Shown: positions 8,706-21,537, counted from the first letter of the stretch. The stretch is 64,000 bases of DNA from Photobacterium carnosum (GCF_002849605.1 NZ_NPIB01000017.1:1-64000), one strand, 5' to 3'. Numbers and translations are program-made. The notes: a model not told the origin generated them from the sequence alone.

Positions 8706-8754
8706 TAACTTATTCTATAGCATGATTGTTAGTATATATATTGTTATTGATAAT

Positions 8755-8793
8755 AAAAAACGCCAACCATTAATTTAATGATAGGCGTTTTTA
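8755..8793 (-). terminator. Intrinsic terminator of uhpT
   Basis: AAAAACGCC and GGCGTTTTT flank an AT-rich loop containing a second small stem (CATTAA/TTAATG). The T-run is present on both strands. Confidence 0.85.
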
Positions 8794-8808
8794 TTATTTA
8801 AAGTAGTA

Positions 8809-10197
8809 TTAATTTATAGCGGGTTGTTGTGCTAATTTGCGGATTTTAATTTCTTCAAATAAAGCAACAACAGCCATTAATACAAAACAAGCGATCGCAG
8901 CAGCTTTAATTGCGGCAAAAGTACCAGTCCAGCCATCAAGACCAAAGAATGGGTTACCTTCTGCAATATAGCCAAGACCAATTTTTGCAAATGAATCACC
9001 AATTAGGTAAGCAAATGTACCTTTAACACCGTCAGCTGCGGCTAGACCTTGTTTAGGTACAAAACCGATAGCTGCCACACCAATCAGTAATTGCGGCGCA
9101 AATACTAAGAAGCCAAGTGCAAACAATGATGCTTTATAAGCAAAGATAGAATCAGCGTGTTGGTAGTAACCTAGGGTAAATACAATACCAATTAAAGCAA
9201 TGCAAGATACCGCGCCACGACGACCATTAAATAAGTCTGATAATAGACCCCATAAACATGTACCAACTAAAGCACCCACTTCAAACATGGTAAAGCCAGA
9301 GTTTGCAACATCTTTAGAGAAACCTAAAATTTGGTGTGCATAAACTGTTGACCATTGGTCAATACCGCTACGTACGATATAAAGAAAGACGTTAGCAAAA
9401 CAAAGTAACCAGATCACTTTGTTAAAGAGAACATATTTCTTAAAAATTTCCATTTTAGTCAGTTTGTTTTCTTTAACTGCATTATCTTCTTCTGAAATGG
9501 GTTCTTCAAAAAGTTCTTCTACAGTACCAAGACCATAAGCTTCAGGGCTATCGTTACCCATAAAGAAGCCGATGATTGCAATAATGATAGCGATAATTGC
9601 TGGGAAAATGAACATCCCTTTTACATCACCACCAAAGAAGTAATCAGCACCAAACATAGCAACAGCAGCGGCTAATGCACCACCGGCATTATGTGATATG
9701 TTCCAGAAACCAACGCCAAGGCCACGACGATTACGTGGTGTCCAGTTAGTAATGGTTACTACTGAGTTTGAACCACCACCTGATTGGAAGAAACCAGATG
9801 CGGCATAAAGGATGGTCATCATAATAAATTGGCTAGAACTTGGTCCCATGACTAAGCCCATACCAAGAATACAAAAACCTGATAATAAGAGACCTAAAGG
9901 AAGAATGTTTTTCGCATTCTTACCGCCAGACCAGTAATTTAGAACAGTCTTACCAACACCGTAAGTAATTGAGAATCCAAGACCGATAGTACCAAGCTGG
10001 GTTAAACTCATGCCGTAATCAGAAATCATGTCATTCTGGGCAATGTTGAAGTTTTTACGGACCAAATACATGGCCATATAACTAACGAAAACTACTAAAT
10101 AGGACTTTAAAAAAGGAGAAAACCATAGTTTACGACGTTCTTTTGGCGATAGGTCAAGCGTGGGCTTGCGGACTCGTTTAAGTATTGATAATTCCAT
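8809..10197 (-). CDS. uhpT: Hexose-6-phosphate:phosphate antiporter UhpT
   Basis: A 462-residue, 12-span inner-membrane transporter of the organophosphate:phosphate antiporter family. Nearly the whole chain aligns by eye with E. coli UhpT (463 residues). Shared blocks are VRKPTLDLS near the start, [32 protein letters not shown]-like and [11 protein letters not shown], then [13 protein letters not shown] and [13 protein letters not shown]. The substrate-phosphate arginines fall in RKNFNIAQ and VRSGIDQW. No uhpABC regulatory genes are adjacent, so how it is induced is not visible. It exchanges external glucose-6-phosphate for internal phosphate. Confidence 0.92.
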   Translation of the reverse strand: MELSILKRVRKPTLDLSPKERRKLWFSPFLKSYLVVFVSYMAMYLVRKNFNIAQNDMISDYGMSLTQLGTIGLGFSITYGVGKTVLNYWSGGKNAKNILPLGLLLSGFCILGMGLVMGPSSSQFIMMTILYAASGFFQSGGGSNSVVTITNWTPRNRRGLGVGFWNISHNAGGALAAAVAMFGADYFFGGDVKGMFIFPAIIAIIIAIIGFFMGNDSPEAYGLGTVEELFEEPISEEDNAVKENKLTKMEIFKKYVLFNKVIWLLCFANVFLYIVRSGIDQWSTVYAHQILGFSKDVANSGFTMFEVGALVGTCLWGLLSDLFNGRRGAVSCIALIGIVFTLGYYQHADSIFAYKASLFALGFLVFAPQLLIGVAAIGFVPKQGLAAADGVKGTFAYLIGDSFAKIGLGYIAEGNPFFGLDGWTGTFAAIKAAAIACFVLMAVVALFEEIKIRKLAQQPAIN

Positions 10198-10616
10198 CGG
10201 CTGGATCTCTTAGGGCTTAAATAAGATTTGTATTAATAAGACAAATCACTATAGCGAGACGATACCGATACTATTGATAAATGGATTAAGAATTTTTCCT
10301 AGTTTTTTTGTGGAATTTTAAATCTCAAAGTTAGATCACGTTTTTTGATATTTGCTATGAAATCTTTGGTTTCATTTTTGATGAGTTTAGGGCGTAAATA
10401 TTTTAATATTATGAGTACGTTTTCACAGAAAGCAATCAAATTATAAGAATGAATGATAAATAGTATTATTGACAATGATTATTAGTAACAAAATTTTATT
10501 AGGTATTTAACTGTTTTTTATCATATTATAATTTTGTAATATATTGATTCTTAATATAATTTACAGGTAGATATCATTATTGATTATGATTTTTGTTAAA
10601 GATTACATTTTTAAAT
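10198..10616. other. Intergenic, AT-rich upstream of uhpT
   Basis: No open reading frame can be supported. A weak Fur-box-like stretch (GACAATGATTATTAG, 10471-10485) is the only recognisable motif. The region must carry the uhpT promoter. Confidence 0.4.
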
Positions 10617-10645
10617 TTGCCTATTATCGATTTATCTACCATAGT
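10617..10645 (+). promoter_or_regulatory. Candidate promoter of the structured RNA
   Basis: TTGCCT at 10617-10622, a 17-base spacer and CATAGT at 10640-10645. This predicts a start near 10652, exactly where the first paired segment of the RNA begins. The -10 match is only 4 of 6. Confidence 0.4.
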
Positions 10646-10651
10646 TTAATT

Positions 10652-11014
10652 AACCTGAACTGAGATATATCATCAAGCTTACGGAGGAAATAAGCTGTTT
10701 TCATCTAACTTAGAGATTCAGGTTCCGGTTGTTATTGGTAGACCTATTTAACCCGTTATTAATAGCAATCAAGTTGCAACGCGTAACAGTAAGTGAAATA
10801 CGTAAAAGCTTCTAAGGTAACACTCTTAGTTGTTAACAATTTGGATAGTAATACCGTAAAACTCTTGCTTCTTCGTCAAAATATGGGTCCATACATAGTT
10901 ATCGGACACGCCAAGCTCAACGTAATGAGTGACGAAGCGTAATAAACTTGATGTGCTATGTATAAGTACATTAAGTGCAACATCCTAGCCGCACTTACAC
11001 AGTGCGGCTTTTTT
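10652..11014 (+). ncRNA. Candidate structured non-coding RNA, about 360 nt
   Basis: There is no supportable gene here, but many complementary segments occur in order. AACCTGAA/TTCAGGTT (10652-10659, 10717-10724) encloses AGCTTA/TAAGCT (10676, 10691) with loop CGGAGGAAA. Next come GCAA/TTGC, CGTA/TACG and CTAAG/CTTAG (10812-10816, 10825-10829). CTTCGTCA/TGACGAAG (10871-10878, 10930-10937) encloses GTCC/GGAC. ACTTGATGT/ACATTAAGT (10946-10954, 10968-10976) and a strong terminator follow. I do not match it to tmRNA, RNase P, 6S, CsrB, Qrr or a riboswitch class. A short open frame at 10975-11205 overlaps the terminator and is not a gene. Confidence 0.5.
10987..11014 (+). terminator. Intrinsic terminator of the candidate RNA
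   Basis: AGCCGCACT/AGTGCGGCT with a 5-base loop, then a run of T at 11009-11014. Confidence 0.9.
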
Positions 11015-11250
11015 ATTTTCAAATATTTGCTATTGAAAATAATATAGTATTGATATCTAAATATAAATCACTGTTATCCACAAAAAAAGTGGGTAACTAT
11101 TCTAGCGAGTTGATAGGTGATAATTATTATTGTTGTAATATGATTTTGAGTAAACATTGGCGTTTAGTGGCTGAAGCTGTGCGGATAAAAGAGCATAGTA
11201 ACTAAAGATAAAGGTTAATTATTGACGTAATATTGAAGAAGGAATGTTAA

Positions 11251-11616
11251 ATGTTAACTATGATTGATATTGGCATTGATAATGCGGTGGCTTTTACGTT
11301 ATCAGGAAAAGTAACAGAAGATGACATGAAGCGCATTTTGATGGATGCGGAAGCGAAAACTGTCGATCATGGTGGAATTGTTATCTATGAAGAAATTAAC
11401 AATTTTTCGGGCATTGAATTAGCCGCAATTATAGAAGAATTAAAGTATCTTGTTCATGCAGGCTTAAAGCATATTACTCAAGTCGCGGTTGTTGCAGATG
11501 CTAGCTGGATCGAAAAAGTAGTTAAAGTTGAAGATGCATTATTTCGTAACATAGATATTGAATACTTTACTTTTGCTGAAAAGCCACAAGCGATCATGTT
11601 TTTACAACTGCAATAA
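11251..11616 (+). CDS. SpoIIAA-like / STAS-domain protein
   Basis: A 121-residue cytosolic protein of the SpoIIAA-like (STAS/SEC14) family found in many Vibrionaceae. The alternating beta-alpha pattern is clear: an N-terminal strand pair, the VTEDDMKRIL helix, GGIVIYEEINNFSGIEL, a helix, QVAVVADASWIEKVV and a C-terminal YFTFAEKPQA segment. The ATG at 11251 follows GAAGGAATG. Such proteins are often stress- or membrane-linked, but the function is not established. It is followed by a bidirectional terminator. Confidence 0.75.
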   Translation: MLTMIDIGIDNAVAFTLSGKVTEDDMKRILMDAEAKTVDHGGIVIYEEINNFSGIELAAIIEELKYLVHAGLKHITQVAVVADASWIEKVVKVEDALFRNIDIEYFTFAEKPQAIMFLQLQ

Positions 11617-11697
11617 GTCAATTTAATATCAATTATAGCGTCAGTTAGTGGTTGTCGAAGCCTTATGTGTTAATACTAATACCCTATTAAGTTTACT

Positions 11698-11746
11698 AAG
11701 CCGCTACATTTTTCGTTCAATGAGCGAAGAATGTAGCGGCTTTTTT
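11698..11746. terminator. Bidirectional terminator between the SpoIIAA-like gene and VF530
   Basis: AAGCCGCTACATT and its complement at 11731-11742 form a long stem, with an inner stem (TTCG/CGAA) and a T-run. It serves convergent genes on both sides. Confidence 0.9.
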
Positions 11747-11757
11747 ATATCTGGTTA

Positions 11758-11970
11758 TTAGCGATGCATATCAAGGTATAAACTTTCAACTTTAGTACGT
11801 GCCCATTCAGTCTTACGTAAGAACTTAAGACTTGATTTAATGCTTGGATCATCATTAAAGCAACGGATGTTAATACGTGCACCTAGTTCATTCCAACCAT
11901 AATGCTCTACAAGTTCAACCAATACTTTCTCTAAGGTAATGCCGTGTAGCGGGTTATTTTTCTGTGTCAT
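11758..11970 (-). CDS. VF530-family DNA-binding protein
   Basis: A 70-residue protein matching the VF530 family first described from Vibrio fischeri, with blocks [22 protein letters not shown], the [22 protein letters not shown] run and the [13 protein letters not shown] end. The family is a small helical fold with a suspected DNA-binding role. The ATG at 11970 gives the family length; an upstream TTG at 12033 would add 21 atypical residues. It is convergent with the SpoIIAA-like gene. Confidence 0.85.
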   Translation of the reverse strand: MTQKNNPLHGITLEKVLVELVEHYGWNELGARINIRCFNDDPSIKSSLKFLRKTEWARTKVESLYLDMHR

Positions 11971-12294
11971 GGTATATGCCGTCTGAGTGACTAATTTAAG
12001 ATGTTGAGTGAGTCGTCGTAGTGTAACTGACAATGGTCAGATAACCCACTGTCGTTTTTAGTGGTATGCATTATAGCTAAACTGCGGCGTGTAGGGATCG
12101 ATGTATTGAGAGGCTTTAAATTACCTGAAATATAATCGACATGATTGAGCTATTTTATTAATGGTAACGTTAAAAATAAATGCTTTATATATTTAATATA
12201 ATCGACTGTCATCGAGGATTAATAATAATACGATAAAAACTATATGCTTTACGCTTTCTTCTTAAGAAGCATAAGCGGTATTTTATTTTTACTA
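11971..12294. other. Intergenic region VF530 to zinc-repeat gene
   Basis: 324 bp without a supportable gene. Near 12242-12275 an imperfect inverted repeat around TTCTTAAGAA could act as the terminator of the minus-strand gene that ends at 12295. Confidence 0.4.
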
Positions 12295-13116
12295 TCAATA
12301 AGATTGTAATAATTTAATTGGCGGTTGGTTATTTATCTGACTGATTTTTTTCCTTCTTTGTAATGCACATTTTGGACAGCCACTACCTGCAAGATGGTTG
12401 GTCGGTAATTGGGTAAATTGATCATGAATAGTGCAAATAATAATACCTTTTGTTCGCATATTCTGATATTCAAATAATGAATAGTTATACCGATTGCCAT
12501 GAATTTTTCTTGCATCAATGATAAATTGTTTTGTGGTTTTTTTTTGATTGTTGTTCACACATTTTGGACAGCCACTACCACGTAAATGAGCATCAGCACG
12601 TTGAGAAAAATCACCATGAATAAGACACGTTATGTCTATTTTTTGGAGCGCACTCGTGTAGTTCACATTAGAGTATTGATAGCGATTATGGTGAATTTTA
12701 TTAGCCTTTGTTATATATACTGTTTGTGAGTGATGATAAGACGATGCACATTTTGGACAGCCTTTTCCTGCAAGATGTGCGTTAGGACATTGTTCAAAAT
12801 CACCATGAATCTGACAATATATAACCCCTTTCTGTAATGCCCCTTTATAGATAAATCCCATATAAGAATATTTACCGCCATGAATGGTTGTTGCTTGAGC
12901 TATAAAATCACCAATATTCTTTTTTAGCTTACCCGAACAGGTAGGACAGCCATGCCCGGCAAGGTGAATATCGGGTCGTTGATCAAAATTCCCATGTATA
13001 GGACAAGTGATCGTACCTTTTGTTTTGGCGTTTATATAATCAAAAAACGCATAGCTGTACTGTTGTTGATGGCGGTTTGTTGCTTTTATAATAAAGGTGT
13101 CTTTCTTCTTCGTCAT
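12295..13116 (-). CDS. Protein of four tandem zinc-knuckle repeats (DUF723-like)
   Basis: A 273-residue protein built almost entirely of four repeats of about 63 residues (approximately 1-63, 64-128, 129-191, 192-252). Each has C-x-x-H followed 15 residues later by C-P-x-C: C38/H41/C57/C60, C101/H104/C120/C123, C164/H167/C183/C186 and C228/H231/C247/C250. Each also shares the pattern H-G-x-F-x-Q then H-L-x-G-x-G-C-P. This fits DUF723, a putative zinc-binding nucleic-acid-binding module found in phage and accessory proteins. There is no catalytic domain. The AT-rich flanks suggest acquired DNA. The last repeat has HDQF in place of HGxF. Confidence 0.75.
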   Translation of the reverse strand: MTKKKDTFIIKATNRHQQQYSYAFFDYINAKTKGTITCPIHGNFDQRPDIHLAGHGCPTCSGKLKKNIGDFIAQATTIHGGKYSYMGFIYKGALQKGVIYCQIHGDFEQCPNAHLAGKGCPKCASSYHHSQTVYITKANKIHHNRYQYSNVNYTSALQKIDITCLIHGDFSQRADAHLRGSGCPKCVNNNQKKTTKQFIIDARKIHGNRYNYSLFEYQNMRTKGIIICTIHDQFTQLPTNHLAGSGCPKCALQRRKKISQINNQPPIKLLQSY

Positions 13117-13700
13117 TATATTTTGGTTTCTAAAAAGAGTTTGTTGTGATGCTTTTTTGTTAACAATATAATTCCTAATGTATCGGTTAGTTATTTATAT
13201 TGAAATGAAGAGGATCTACTTATTGATAAAATAACGTTTTTTTTTATAGGGTTAATACAAACGGCGAGATCTCTCTAATGTAAACAAAAATTAAAACATA
13301 TGAATGATTAGTTATGCGTAATATATACATTATAATGTAAATATTAGCTTGCAACATCAAGCACCAAAAATAGTAATCATTGTTTGCATTTATTTTAATG
13401 GATATCGTAAAACTGATCACGTAGATTTCATACGGCAGAGAGTTAGCTTAAACGTATTGAAAAATAAGATCATTAGCGAAGTGTGTTAATAAATGTAACT
13501 TATTCTAATATTTTTAAATAAGATCGACGTTTGAAATTTCATTAAGAAGAACGATAAATTAAAAATGATTCAGTATTCATGTTGCTTCAACCTGTACATG
13601 GTGTTGATAAGGATTAATTAACGGTTTTATATTTTCTGTAATAAACACAAGTAAGAAAGGAGTTGTAATAGTTAAGATACAGGGTGTAGAGGATTTAAAT
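13117..13700. other. Intergenic region upstream of the atp operon
   Basis: 584 bp of AT-rich sequence. A weak minus-strand open frame at 13577-13945 lies mainly opposite atpI and is a shadow. The atp promoter must be here, but no convincing -35/-10 pair was found. Confidence 0.5.
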
Positions 13701-14868
<1,168 letters not shown>

Positions 14869-14919
14869 TAAACTAAGTTCGATTTACATTTTAACTATTT
14901 AATAATTTTGGAGTCATTC

Positions 14920-15156
14920 ATGGATATTGTAAGTGCAGTTCTTTATGTTGCTGGTGCACTACTGATTGGTTTGGGCGCTGCAGGTGCGGCTGCTGGTATT
15001 GGTAATTTAGCGGGTAAATATCTTGAAGGTGTTGCTCGTCAACCAGATCTTATGCCGATGTTACGTACGCAGTTCTTTATCATGATGGGTCTTGTCGATG
15101 CGGTTCCTATGATTGGTGTTGGTATCGGCCTTTACATCATCTTTGCTGTAGCTTAA
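14920..15156 (+). CDS. atpE: ATP synthase subunit c
   Basis: A 78-residue hairpin of two transmembrane helices. The ion-carrying Asp is in G-L-V-D-A-V-P-M, and the loop RQPD is intact. The first helix lacks the Gln/Glu pattern of Na+-coupled rings, so a proton-coupled ring is inferred. The ATG at 14920 follows TTGGAGTC; a TTG at 14908 is the ribosome-binding site itself and not the start. Confidence 0.95.
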   Translation: MDIVSAVLYVAGALLIGLGAAGAAAGIGNLAGKYLEGVARQPDLMPMLRTQFFIMMGLVDAVPMIGVGIGLYIIFAVA

Positions 15157-15207
15157 TAGCTAAACTACCGTTATTTATCATAACGTTATTTAAATAGTGA
15201 GGATGGT

Positions 15208-15678
15208 ATGAATTTAAATGCAACCATGCTTGGTCAAGCAATTTCCTTTGTGATTTTTGTTTGGTTATGTATGAAATATGTCTGGCCGCCGCTTACTGCG
15301 TTAATAGAACAACGCCAGCGTGATATTGCCGATGGACTTATTCATACTGAAAACGCAGCAAAAGAACTCGACATCGCGAAAGCAAATGGTGCCAAAGTTC
15401 TTGAAGATGCGAAGAAAAGTGCGAGTGAGTTAGTTGAGCAAGGTAATAAGCGTCGAGCACAGATTATCGAAGATGCCCAAGCTGAAGGCGTGAAAGAAAA
15501 AGCCCGTCTTGTAGCGCAAGGTCAAGCTGAGTTAGAAAGCGAACGTAATCGCATTCGTCAGGAACTACGTGCTGAAATGTCCGATATGGTCATTGCAACT
15601 GCAGAGAAACTGATTAATCGCAATTTGGATACTGATGCTAACCGCGATCTCGTTAATAAACTTATCACGGATATGTAA
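15208..15678 (+). CDS. atpF: ATP synthase subunit b
   Basis: A 156-residue peripheral-stalk subunit with one N-terminal transmembrane helix (about residues 6-26, with [12 protein letters not shown] just after) and a long charged coiled coil. Same length as in E. coli. It dimerises and holds F1 against rotation. The start follows GAGGATGGT. Confidence 0.95.
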   Translation: MNLNATMLGQAISFVIFVWLCMKYVWPPLTALIEQRQRDIADGLIHTENAAKELDIAKANGAKVLEDAKKSASELVEQGNKRRAQIIEDAQAEGVKEKARLVAQGQAELESERNRIRQELRAEMSDMVIATAEKLINRNLDTDANRDLVNKLITDM

Positions 15679-15692
15679 GCGGAGAGCACATT

Positions 15693-16241
15693 ATGTCAGA
15701 TCCACTAACCATTGCTCAGCCCTATGCCAAAGCTGCATTTGATTATGCGGTTGCTAATCAGGCATTGGAACAATGGGAGCAAATGTTGACCATCGCAGCA
15801 ACGGTTGCTAGTCAACCAATCATTGCTCAGCAGATTGAAGACAGCGAACAGTTTGGTGCTAATGATTCAGCAGCGTTTACTGACATGTTCTTGGGCGTTT
15901 GTGAAGGTCTACTGGACGAACATGGCCAGAACCTGATCAAAGTAATGGCTGAAAATGGACGTCTAAATGTGATCGTTCAGGTTGTCGAATTGTTTCATGA
16001 GCTTAAAGATGATTATGAACGCATGGTTACTGCGCATGTCACTACTACTGAGCCATTAAGCATTCAACAACAAGCCAATTTAGTACAGGCGCTGCAGAAA
16101 AAATTAAATCGTAGTGTTGAGCTTGATTGCCACATCGATGAAACGCTAATAGGCGGCATACTGATCAACGCTGGTGAACTGGTGATTGACGGTACGCTTA
16201 AAAGCTCTATCAACCGACTCGCAACGAGCCTTCAGGCGTAA
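15693..16241 (+). CDS. atpH: ATP synthase subunit delta
   Basis: A 182-residue F1 delta subunit linking the b dimer to the top of F1. It opens with TIAQPYAKAAFDYA and ends with GGILINAGELVIDGTLKSSINRL, both family hallmarks. The start follows GCGGAGAGC and lies 14 bases after atpF. Confidence 0.95.
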   Translation: MSDPLTIAQPYAKAAFDYAVANQALEQWEQMLTIAATVASQPIIAQQIEDSEQFGANDSAAFTDMFLGVCEGLLDEHGQNLIKVMAENGRLNVIVQVVELFHELKDDYERMVTAHVTTTEPLSIQQQANLVQALQKKLNRSVELDCHIDETLIGGILINAGELVIDGTLKSSINRLATSLQA

Positions 16242-16253
16242 TAGGTAATAGAT

Positions 16254-17795
16254 ATGCAACTAAACTCTAACGAAATTAGCGATTTAATTAGACAACGAAT
16301 CGCAACCTTCAACGTGACAAGTCAAGCACGTAACGAAGGGACTATCGTCTCTGTAAGCGACGGTATTATTAATATCAATGGCCTTGCTGATGTTATGCAA
16401 GGTGAGATGATTGAGCTACCTGGCAATCGTTATGCATTGGCACTTAACTTAGAGCGTCACTCTGTTGGTGCGGTAGTTATGGGTCCTTATGCTGATCTTG
16501 CTGAAGGCATGAAAGTGACCGGTACAGGTCGTATTCTTGAAGTACCTGTTGGTAAAGGTTTATTAGGGCGTGTTGTTAATACCCTAGGTCAACCTATTGA
16601 TGGTAAAGGCGCTATTGAGAATGACGGTTTTGCGCCAGTAGAAATTATTGCTCCAGGTGTTATTGAACGTAAATCGGTTGATCAGCCTATTCAAACTGGC
16701 TACAAAGCCGTTGATGCAATGGTGCCAATCGGCCGTGGTCAGCGTGAGCTTATCATCGGTGACCGTCAAACAGGTAAAACAGCGATGGCGATTGATGCCA
16801 TCATTAATCAGAAAGATTCTGGTATTTACTCTGTTTATGTCGCTATCGGTCAAAAAGCATCAACTATTGCTAACGTAGTACGTAAGTTAGATGAAAACGG
16901 CGCACTACAAAATACTATTATCGTGGTTGCCTCTGCTTCAGAAGCCGCAGCATTACAGTACCTAGCACCTTATGCTGGTTGTACTATGGGCGAATATTTC
17001 CGTGACCGCGGTGAAGATGCATTGATTGTTTATGATGACTTATCAAAACAAGCCGTTGCTTACCGTCAAATTTCACTATTGCTTAAGCGTCCACCAGGCC
17101 GTGAAGCTTATCCTGGTGATGTTTTCTACCTTCACTCCCGTTTGCTAGAACGTGCTTCACGTGTAAATGCACACTATGTTGAGCAATTTACTAATGGTGA
17201 AGTAAAAGGTAAAACCGGTTCATTAACCGCATTGCCGATTATCGAAACCCAAGCGGGTGACGTATCTGCTTTCGTACCAACAAACGTAATCTCGATTACT
17301 GATGGTCAGATCTTCCTTCAGACTAACTTGTTTAATGCAGGTTTACGTCCAGCGGTAGATCCAGGTATTTCAGTGTCTCGTGTTGGTGGTGCTGCGCAAA
17401 CTAAGATCATTAAGAAACTGTCTGGTGGTATTCGTACAGCATTGGCACAGTATCGTGAACTTGCAGCATTTGCTCAGTTCTCATCTGACCTTGATGATGC
17501 GACCCGTAAGCAGCTTGATCACGGTGAGAAAGTAACAGAACTGATGAAGCAAAAGCAGTACGCGCCAATGTCTGTAGCGGAGCAAGCACTTGCTATCTTC
17601 TCTGCTGAGAAAGGTTATTTAAACAGTGTTGAGTTATCTCAAATTGGTGCGTTTGAAGAAGCATTAATGGCATTTGCTAAGAGTCAACATGCAGAGTTGC
17701 TTGCTTCAATTAATGAATCAGGTGATTACAACGATGATATCGAAGCAAGTCTACATCAGCTTCTAAAAACATTCGTTGATACGCAGTCGTACTAA
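16254..17795 (+). CDS. atpA: ATP synthase subunit alpha
   Basis: A 513-residue F1 alpha subunit, the usual length. P-loop GDRQTGKT is at residues 169-176, and the arginine-finger segment [10 protein letters not shown] lies in the expected C-terminal part of the nucleotide domain. It forms the alpha3beta3 head. The shadow frames inside this gene are not real. Confidence 0.97.
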   Translation: MQLNSNEISDLIRQRIATFNVTSQARNEGTIVSVSDGIININGLADVMQGEMIELPGNRYALALNLERHSVGAVVMGPYADLAEGMKVTGTGRILEVPVGKGLLGRVVNTLGQPIDGKGAIENDGFAPVEIIAPGVIERKSVDQPIQTGYKAVDAMVPIGRGQRELIIGDRQTGKTAMAIDAIINQKDSGIYSVYVAIGQKASTIANVVRKLDENGALQNTIIVVASASEAAALQYLAPYAGCTMGEYFRDRGEDALIVYDDLSKQAVAYRQISLLLKRPPGREAYPGDVFYLHSRLLERASRVNAHYVEQFTNGEVKGKTGSLTALPIIETQAGDVSAFVPTNVISITDGQIFLQTNLFNAGLRPAVDPGISVSRVGGAAQTKIIKKLSGGIRTALAQYRELAAFAQFSSDLDDATRKQLDHGEKVTELMKQKQYAPMSVAEQALAIFSAEKGYLNSVELSQIGAFEEALMAFAKSQHAELLASINESGDYNDDIEASLHQLLKTFVDTQSY

Positions 17796-17852
17796 GTAAC
17801 GCGAATATTTTCCGTCTAGACGACGCAGTATGAATGTAGATAGGAGCTAACC

Positions 17853-18725
17853 ATGGCAAATGCAAAAGAGATCCGCACTAAAATCGCTAGCGTACAAAAT
17901 ACGCAAAAGATCACTAGTGCAATGCAAATGGTTGCCGCAAGTAAGATGCGTAAAGTTCAACATAACATGGAAGCAACCCGCCCTTACGCAGAGAATATGC
18001 GTAAGGTGATCGGACACTTAACTTCTGGTTCGTTGGAATATAAGCATCCCTATCTTGAAGAGCGTGAAGTAAAACGAGTCGCTTACATCATTATTTCCTC
18101 AGATCGAGGATTATGTGGTGGTTTGAACATTAACTTGTTCAAGAAAGCGTTGGTCGATATGCGCCAGTGGCAAGATCAAGGGGTTGATGTAGATACCACC
18201 TTGATCGGCTCAAAAGCAATTTCGTTTTTCCATCGCTTCGGCAACGTGATTGCACAAACATCAGGTATTGGTGATTCACCAAAACTGGAAGATATTTTAG
18301 GCCCGGTTAATGCCATGTTGGAGTTTTTCGACCAAGGCAAAATTGACCGTTTGTTCCTCGTTTACAACCAATTTGTAAACACCATGGTGCAAATGCCAAA
18401 AGTAACCCAGTTGTTACCTAACCCTAAGCTTGAACAAGAAGCATCAGATGATGTGAATAAAGCAAGCCGTTGGGATTATATCTATGAGCCTGATCCTAAA
18501 CCGATCCTCAATGAATTGATGCTTCGTTATATCGAATCACAAGTATATCAAGGCACCGTTGAGAGTATCGCTTGTGAACAAGCCGCACGAATGGTTGCAA
18601 TGAAAGCTGCAACAGATAACGCGGGTGAGCTGATTAATGATCTTCAGCTTGTATATAACAAAGCCCGTCAAGCAGCAATTACCCAAGAGCTAAGTGAAAT
18701 CGTCTCTGGGGCACAAGCCGTTTAA
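17853..18725 (+). CDS. atpG: ATP synthase subunit gamma
   Basis: A 290-residue rotor shaft subunit. The N-terminal helix ([25 protein letters not shown]) and the C-terminal [16 protein letters not shown] motif are intact. The start follows TAGGAGCTAACC. A 57-base gap after atpA holds no gene. Confidence 0.97.
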   Translation: MANAKEIRTKIASVQNTQKITSAMQMVAASKMRKVQHNMEATRPYAENMRKVIGHLTSGSLEYKHPYLEEREVKRVAYIIISSDRGLCGGLNINLFKKALVDMRQWQDQGVDVDTTLIGSKAISFFHRFGNVIAQTSGIGDSPKLEDILGPVNAMLEFFDQGKIDRLFLVYNQFVNTMVQMPKVTQLLPNPKLEQEASDDVNKASRWDYIYEPDPKPILNELMLRYIESQVYQGTVESIACEQAARMVAMKAATDNAGELINDLQLVYNKARQAAITQELSEIVSGAQAV

Positions 18726-18737
18726 ACAGAATTTTAA

Positions 18738-20132
<1,395 letters not shown>

Positions 20133-20148
20133 GGCTTAAGGAGTCATT

Positions 20149-20592
20149 ATGGCTATTGGCGTTACTGAGAACACGTTCCAACTCAATATCGTAAGTGCTG
20201 AGGGATCTTTGTTCTCTGGTCCAGCCCACGCGCTGGCAGTTTCAGGCTCCGATGGTGAGTTGGGTATTCGCCCTGGTCACTCTCCGTTATTAAGCCGATT
20301 AAAACCAGGTGTAGCGAGTTTTGTCATAAATCTGAAGGATCCCGAAGAAATCCTTTATATTTCTGGCGGTATAGTTGAAGTTCAGCCCAACGTAGTAACT
20401 GTACTTGCCGATACGGCAATGCATGGGAAGGACATCGATCAAGCCCGCGCTGATGAAGCTCGTCGCGCCGCCGAAGAAAACATCAACAGGCATGCTGATG
20501 ATGTTAACTTCGCAATGGCGGAAATGGATCTGGCGAAAGCAATGGCACAATTACGTGCAGTTGAATTAACGCAGAAACAAATGCGCCGTTAA
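20149..20592 (+). CDS. atpC: ATP synthase subunit epsilon
   Basis: A 147-residue epsilon subunit with the N-terminal beta sandwich (SAEGSLFSGPAHALAVSGSDGELGI) and a C-terminal helical hairpin that inhibits ATP hydrolysis. It is last in the nine-gene operon, 16 bases after atpD, and is followed about 185 bases later by the operon terminator. Confidence 0.95.
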   Translation: MAIGVTENTFQLNIVSAEGSLFSGPAHALAVSGSDGELGIRPGHSPLLSRLKPGVASFVINLKDPEEILYISGGIVEVQPNVVTVLADTAMHGKDIDQARADEARRAAEENINRHADDVNFAMAEMDLAKAMAQLRAVELTQKQMRR

Positions 20593-20777
20593 ACCAGTTG
20601 GAATAAAACGTTAACCGTGCGTTGTAACTCAATCACCCTTGTTTTAATGTGTGGTTATTGTCTTATTCTTATTGGTCCCCGTCTCTATAGGTCTCCAGCC
20701 TAATACCAAGGGACAATATAATAAATATACAGGATGTTATTTATTATAGGTGGACGTTCAGTTTACCATCACTATCT

Positions 20778-20815
20778 AAAGCCCCTGCGCTGTACCGAGA
20801 GCAGGGGCTTTTTTT
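20778..20815 (+). terminator. Intrinsic terminator of the atp operon
   Basis: AAAGCCCCTGC/GCAGGGGCTTT around a 12-base loop, followed by T-rich sequence. Confidence 0.95.
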
Positions 20816-20891
20816 GTGTTTTTTTTGTGTGATTGATGTCACATTTTGGTGTATGTTGATAATTGTTAATAGTCGCGATTATTGAGATAAA

Positions 20892-21455
20892 ATGAGAAAT
20901 AAAGGTTTTACATTAATTGAATTGGTGGTTGTGATTGTTATTCTAGGAATCTTAGCCGTTGTCGCTGCACCTAAGTTCATGGGATTACAGCGAGAAGCTC
21001 GTATTGCTGATTTGAAAGGGCTTGAAGGCAGTTTAAAAGCCGCTAATGAAATGGTTTATGCAAAAGCTGCAATGAAAGGGTTAGAGCATTCCTCATTTTT
21101 TGAAATAAATACGTCTGAGAATAACATCGAGATTAATGGAAAAAGAGTTGATTTAAATTATGGGTATATTAAACCAACTAGCGATAATATAAAAAGGATT
21201 CTAGATATAAGTGATGGCGATTGGAATATTCAAGGCTATCCTGGATTATTTAATCCAATTTATCTGACACCAAAAACTGCACCTGCTTTCCATGCAAATA
21301 ATAAATCTTATCGACCTGATGCTAGTGGTGATAATATAAAAGCTTCGAACTGTTATTTATCTTATAGTTTCATTGATTCACATGATCCACTTTTTTCAGG
21401 TAATAATAAGCAATTGAAGATTCCGCAATATCATTTAGTCACATCTGGCTGCTGA
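20892..21455 (+). CDS. Type IV pilin-like (MSHA-type) prepilin, orphan
   Basis: A 187-residue prepilin. The leader MRNKG is followed by the methylated-Phe helix FTLIELVVVIVILGILAVVAAPKF, with Glu5 intact, so a prepilin peptidase would cut after Gly5. The rest is the globular head, with C-terminal cysteines near residues 153 and 187 that may form a disulfide. It resembles MSHA pilins, but no assembly, ATPase or other pilin genes are adjacent, so it would depend on machinery encoded elsewhere. It is followed by its own terminator. Confidence 0.8.
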   Translation: MRNKGFTLIELVVVIVILGILAVVAAPKFMGLQREARIADLKGLEGSLKAANEMVYAKAAMKGLEHSSFFEINTSENNIEINGKRVDLNYGYIKPTSDNIKRILDISDGDWNIQGYPGLFNPIYLTPKTAPAFHANNKSYRPDASGDNIKASNCYLSYSFIDSHDPLFSGNNKQLKIPQYHLVTSGC

Positions 21456-21498
21456 TTGTATTTATAGTTACCCTGAGAGTGAAATTTATCAAAGAAGG

Positions 21499-21537
21499 AT
21501 AGATAGATGTGACATCATTACACTCTATCTATTTTTA
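21499..21537 (+). terminator. Terminator after the pilin gene
   Basis: ATAGATAGA/TCTATCTAT with an inner GTG/CAC pair and a following T-run. Confidence 0.75.

Noticed and set aside
10471-10489. Fur box upstream of uhpT
   Set aside because: Only about 14 of 19 positions match in an AT-rich region; too weak to list as a site.
10652-11014. Identification of the structured RNA as CsrB
   Set aside because: CsrB-type RNAs carry many GGA hairpin loops; only a few GGA occur here.
10975-11205. Open frame of 76 codons overlapping the RNA terminator
   Set aside because: It begins inside the RNA and runs through its terminator, has poor composition and no ribosome-binding site.
14920-15156. Sodium-coupled c-ring
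   Set aside because: The helix residues needed for Na+ binding (Gln in helix 1, Glu-Ser in helix 2) are not present; the carboxylate is in GLVDAVPM as in proton types.
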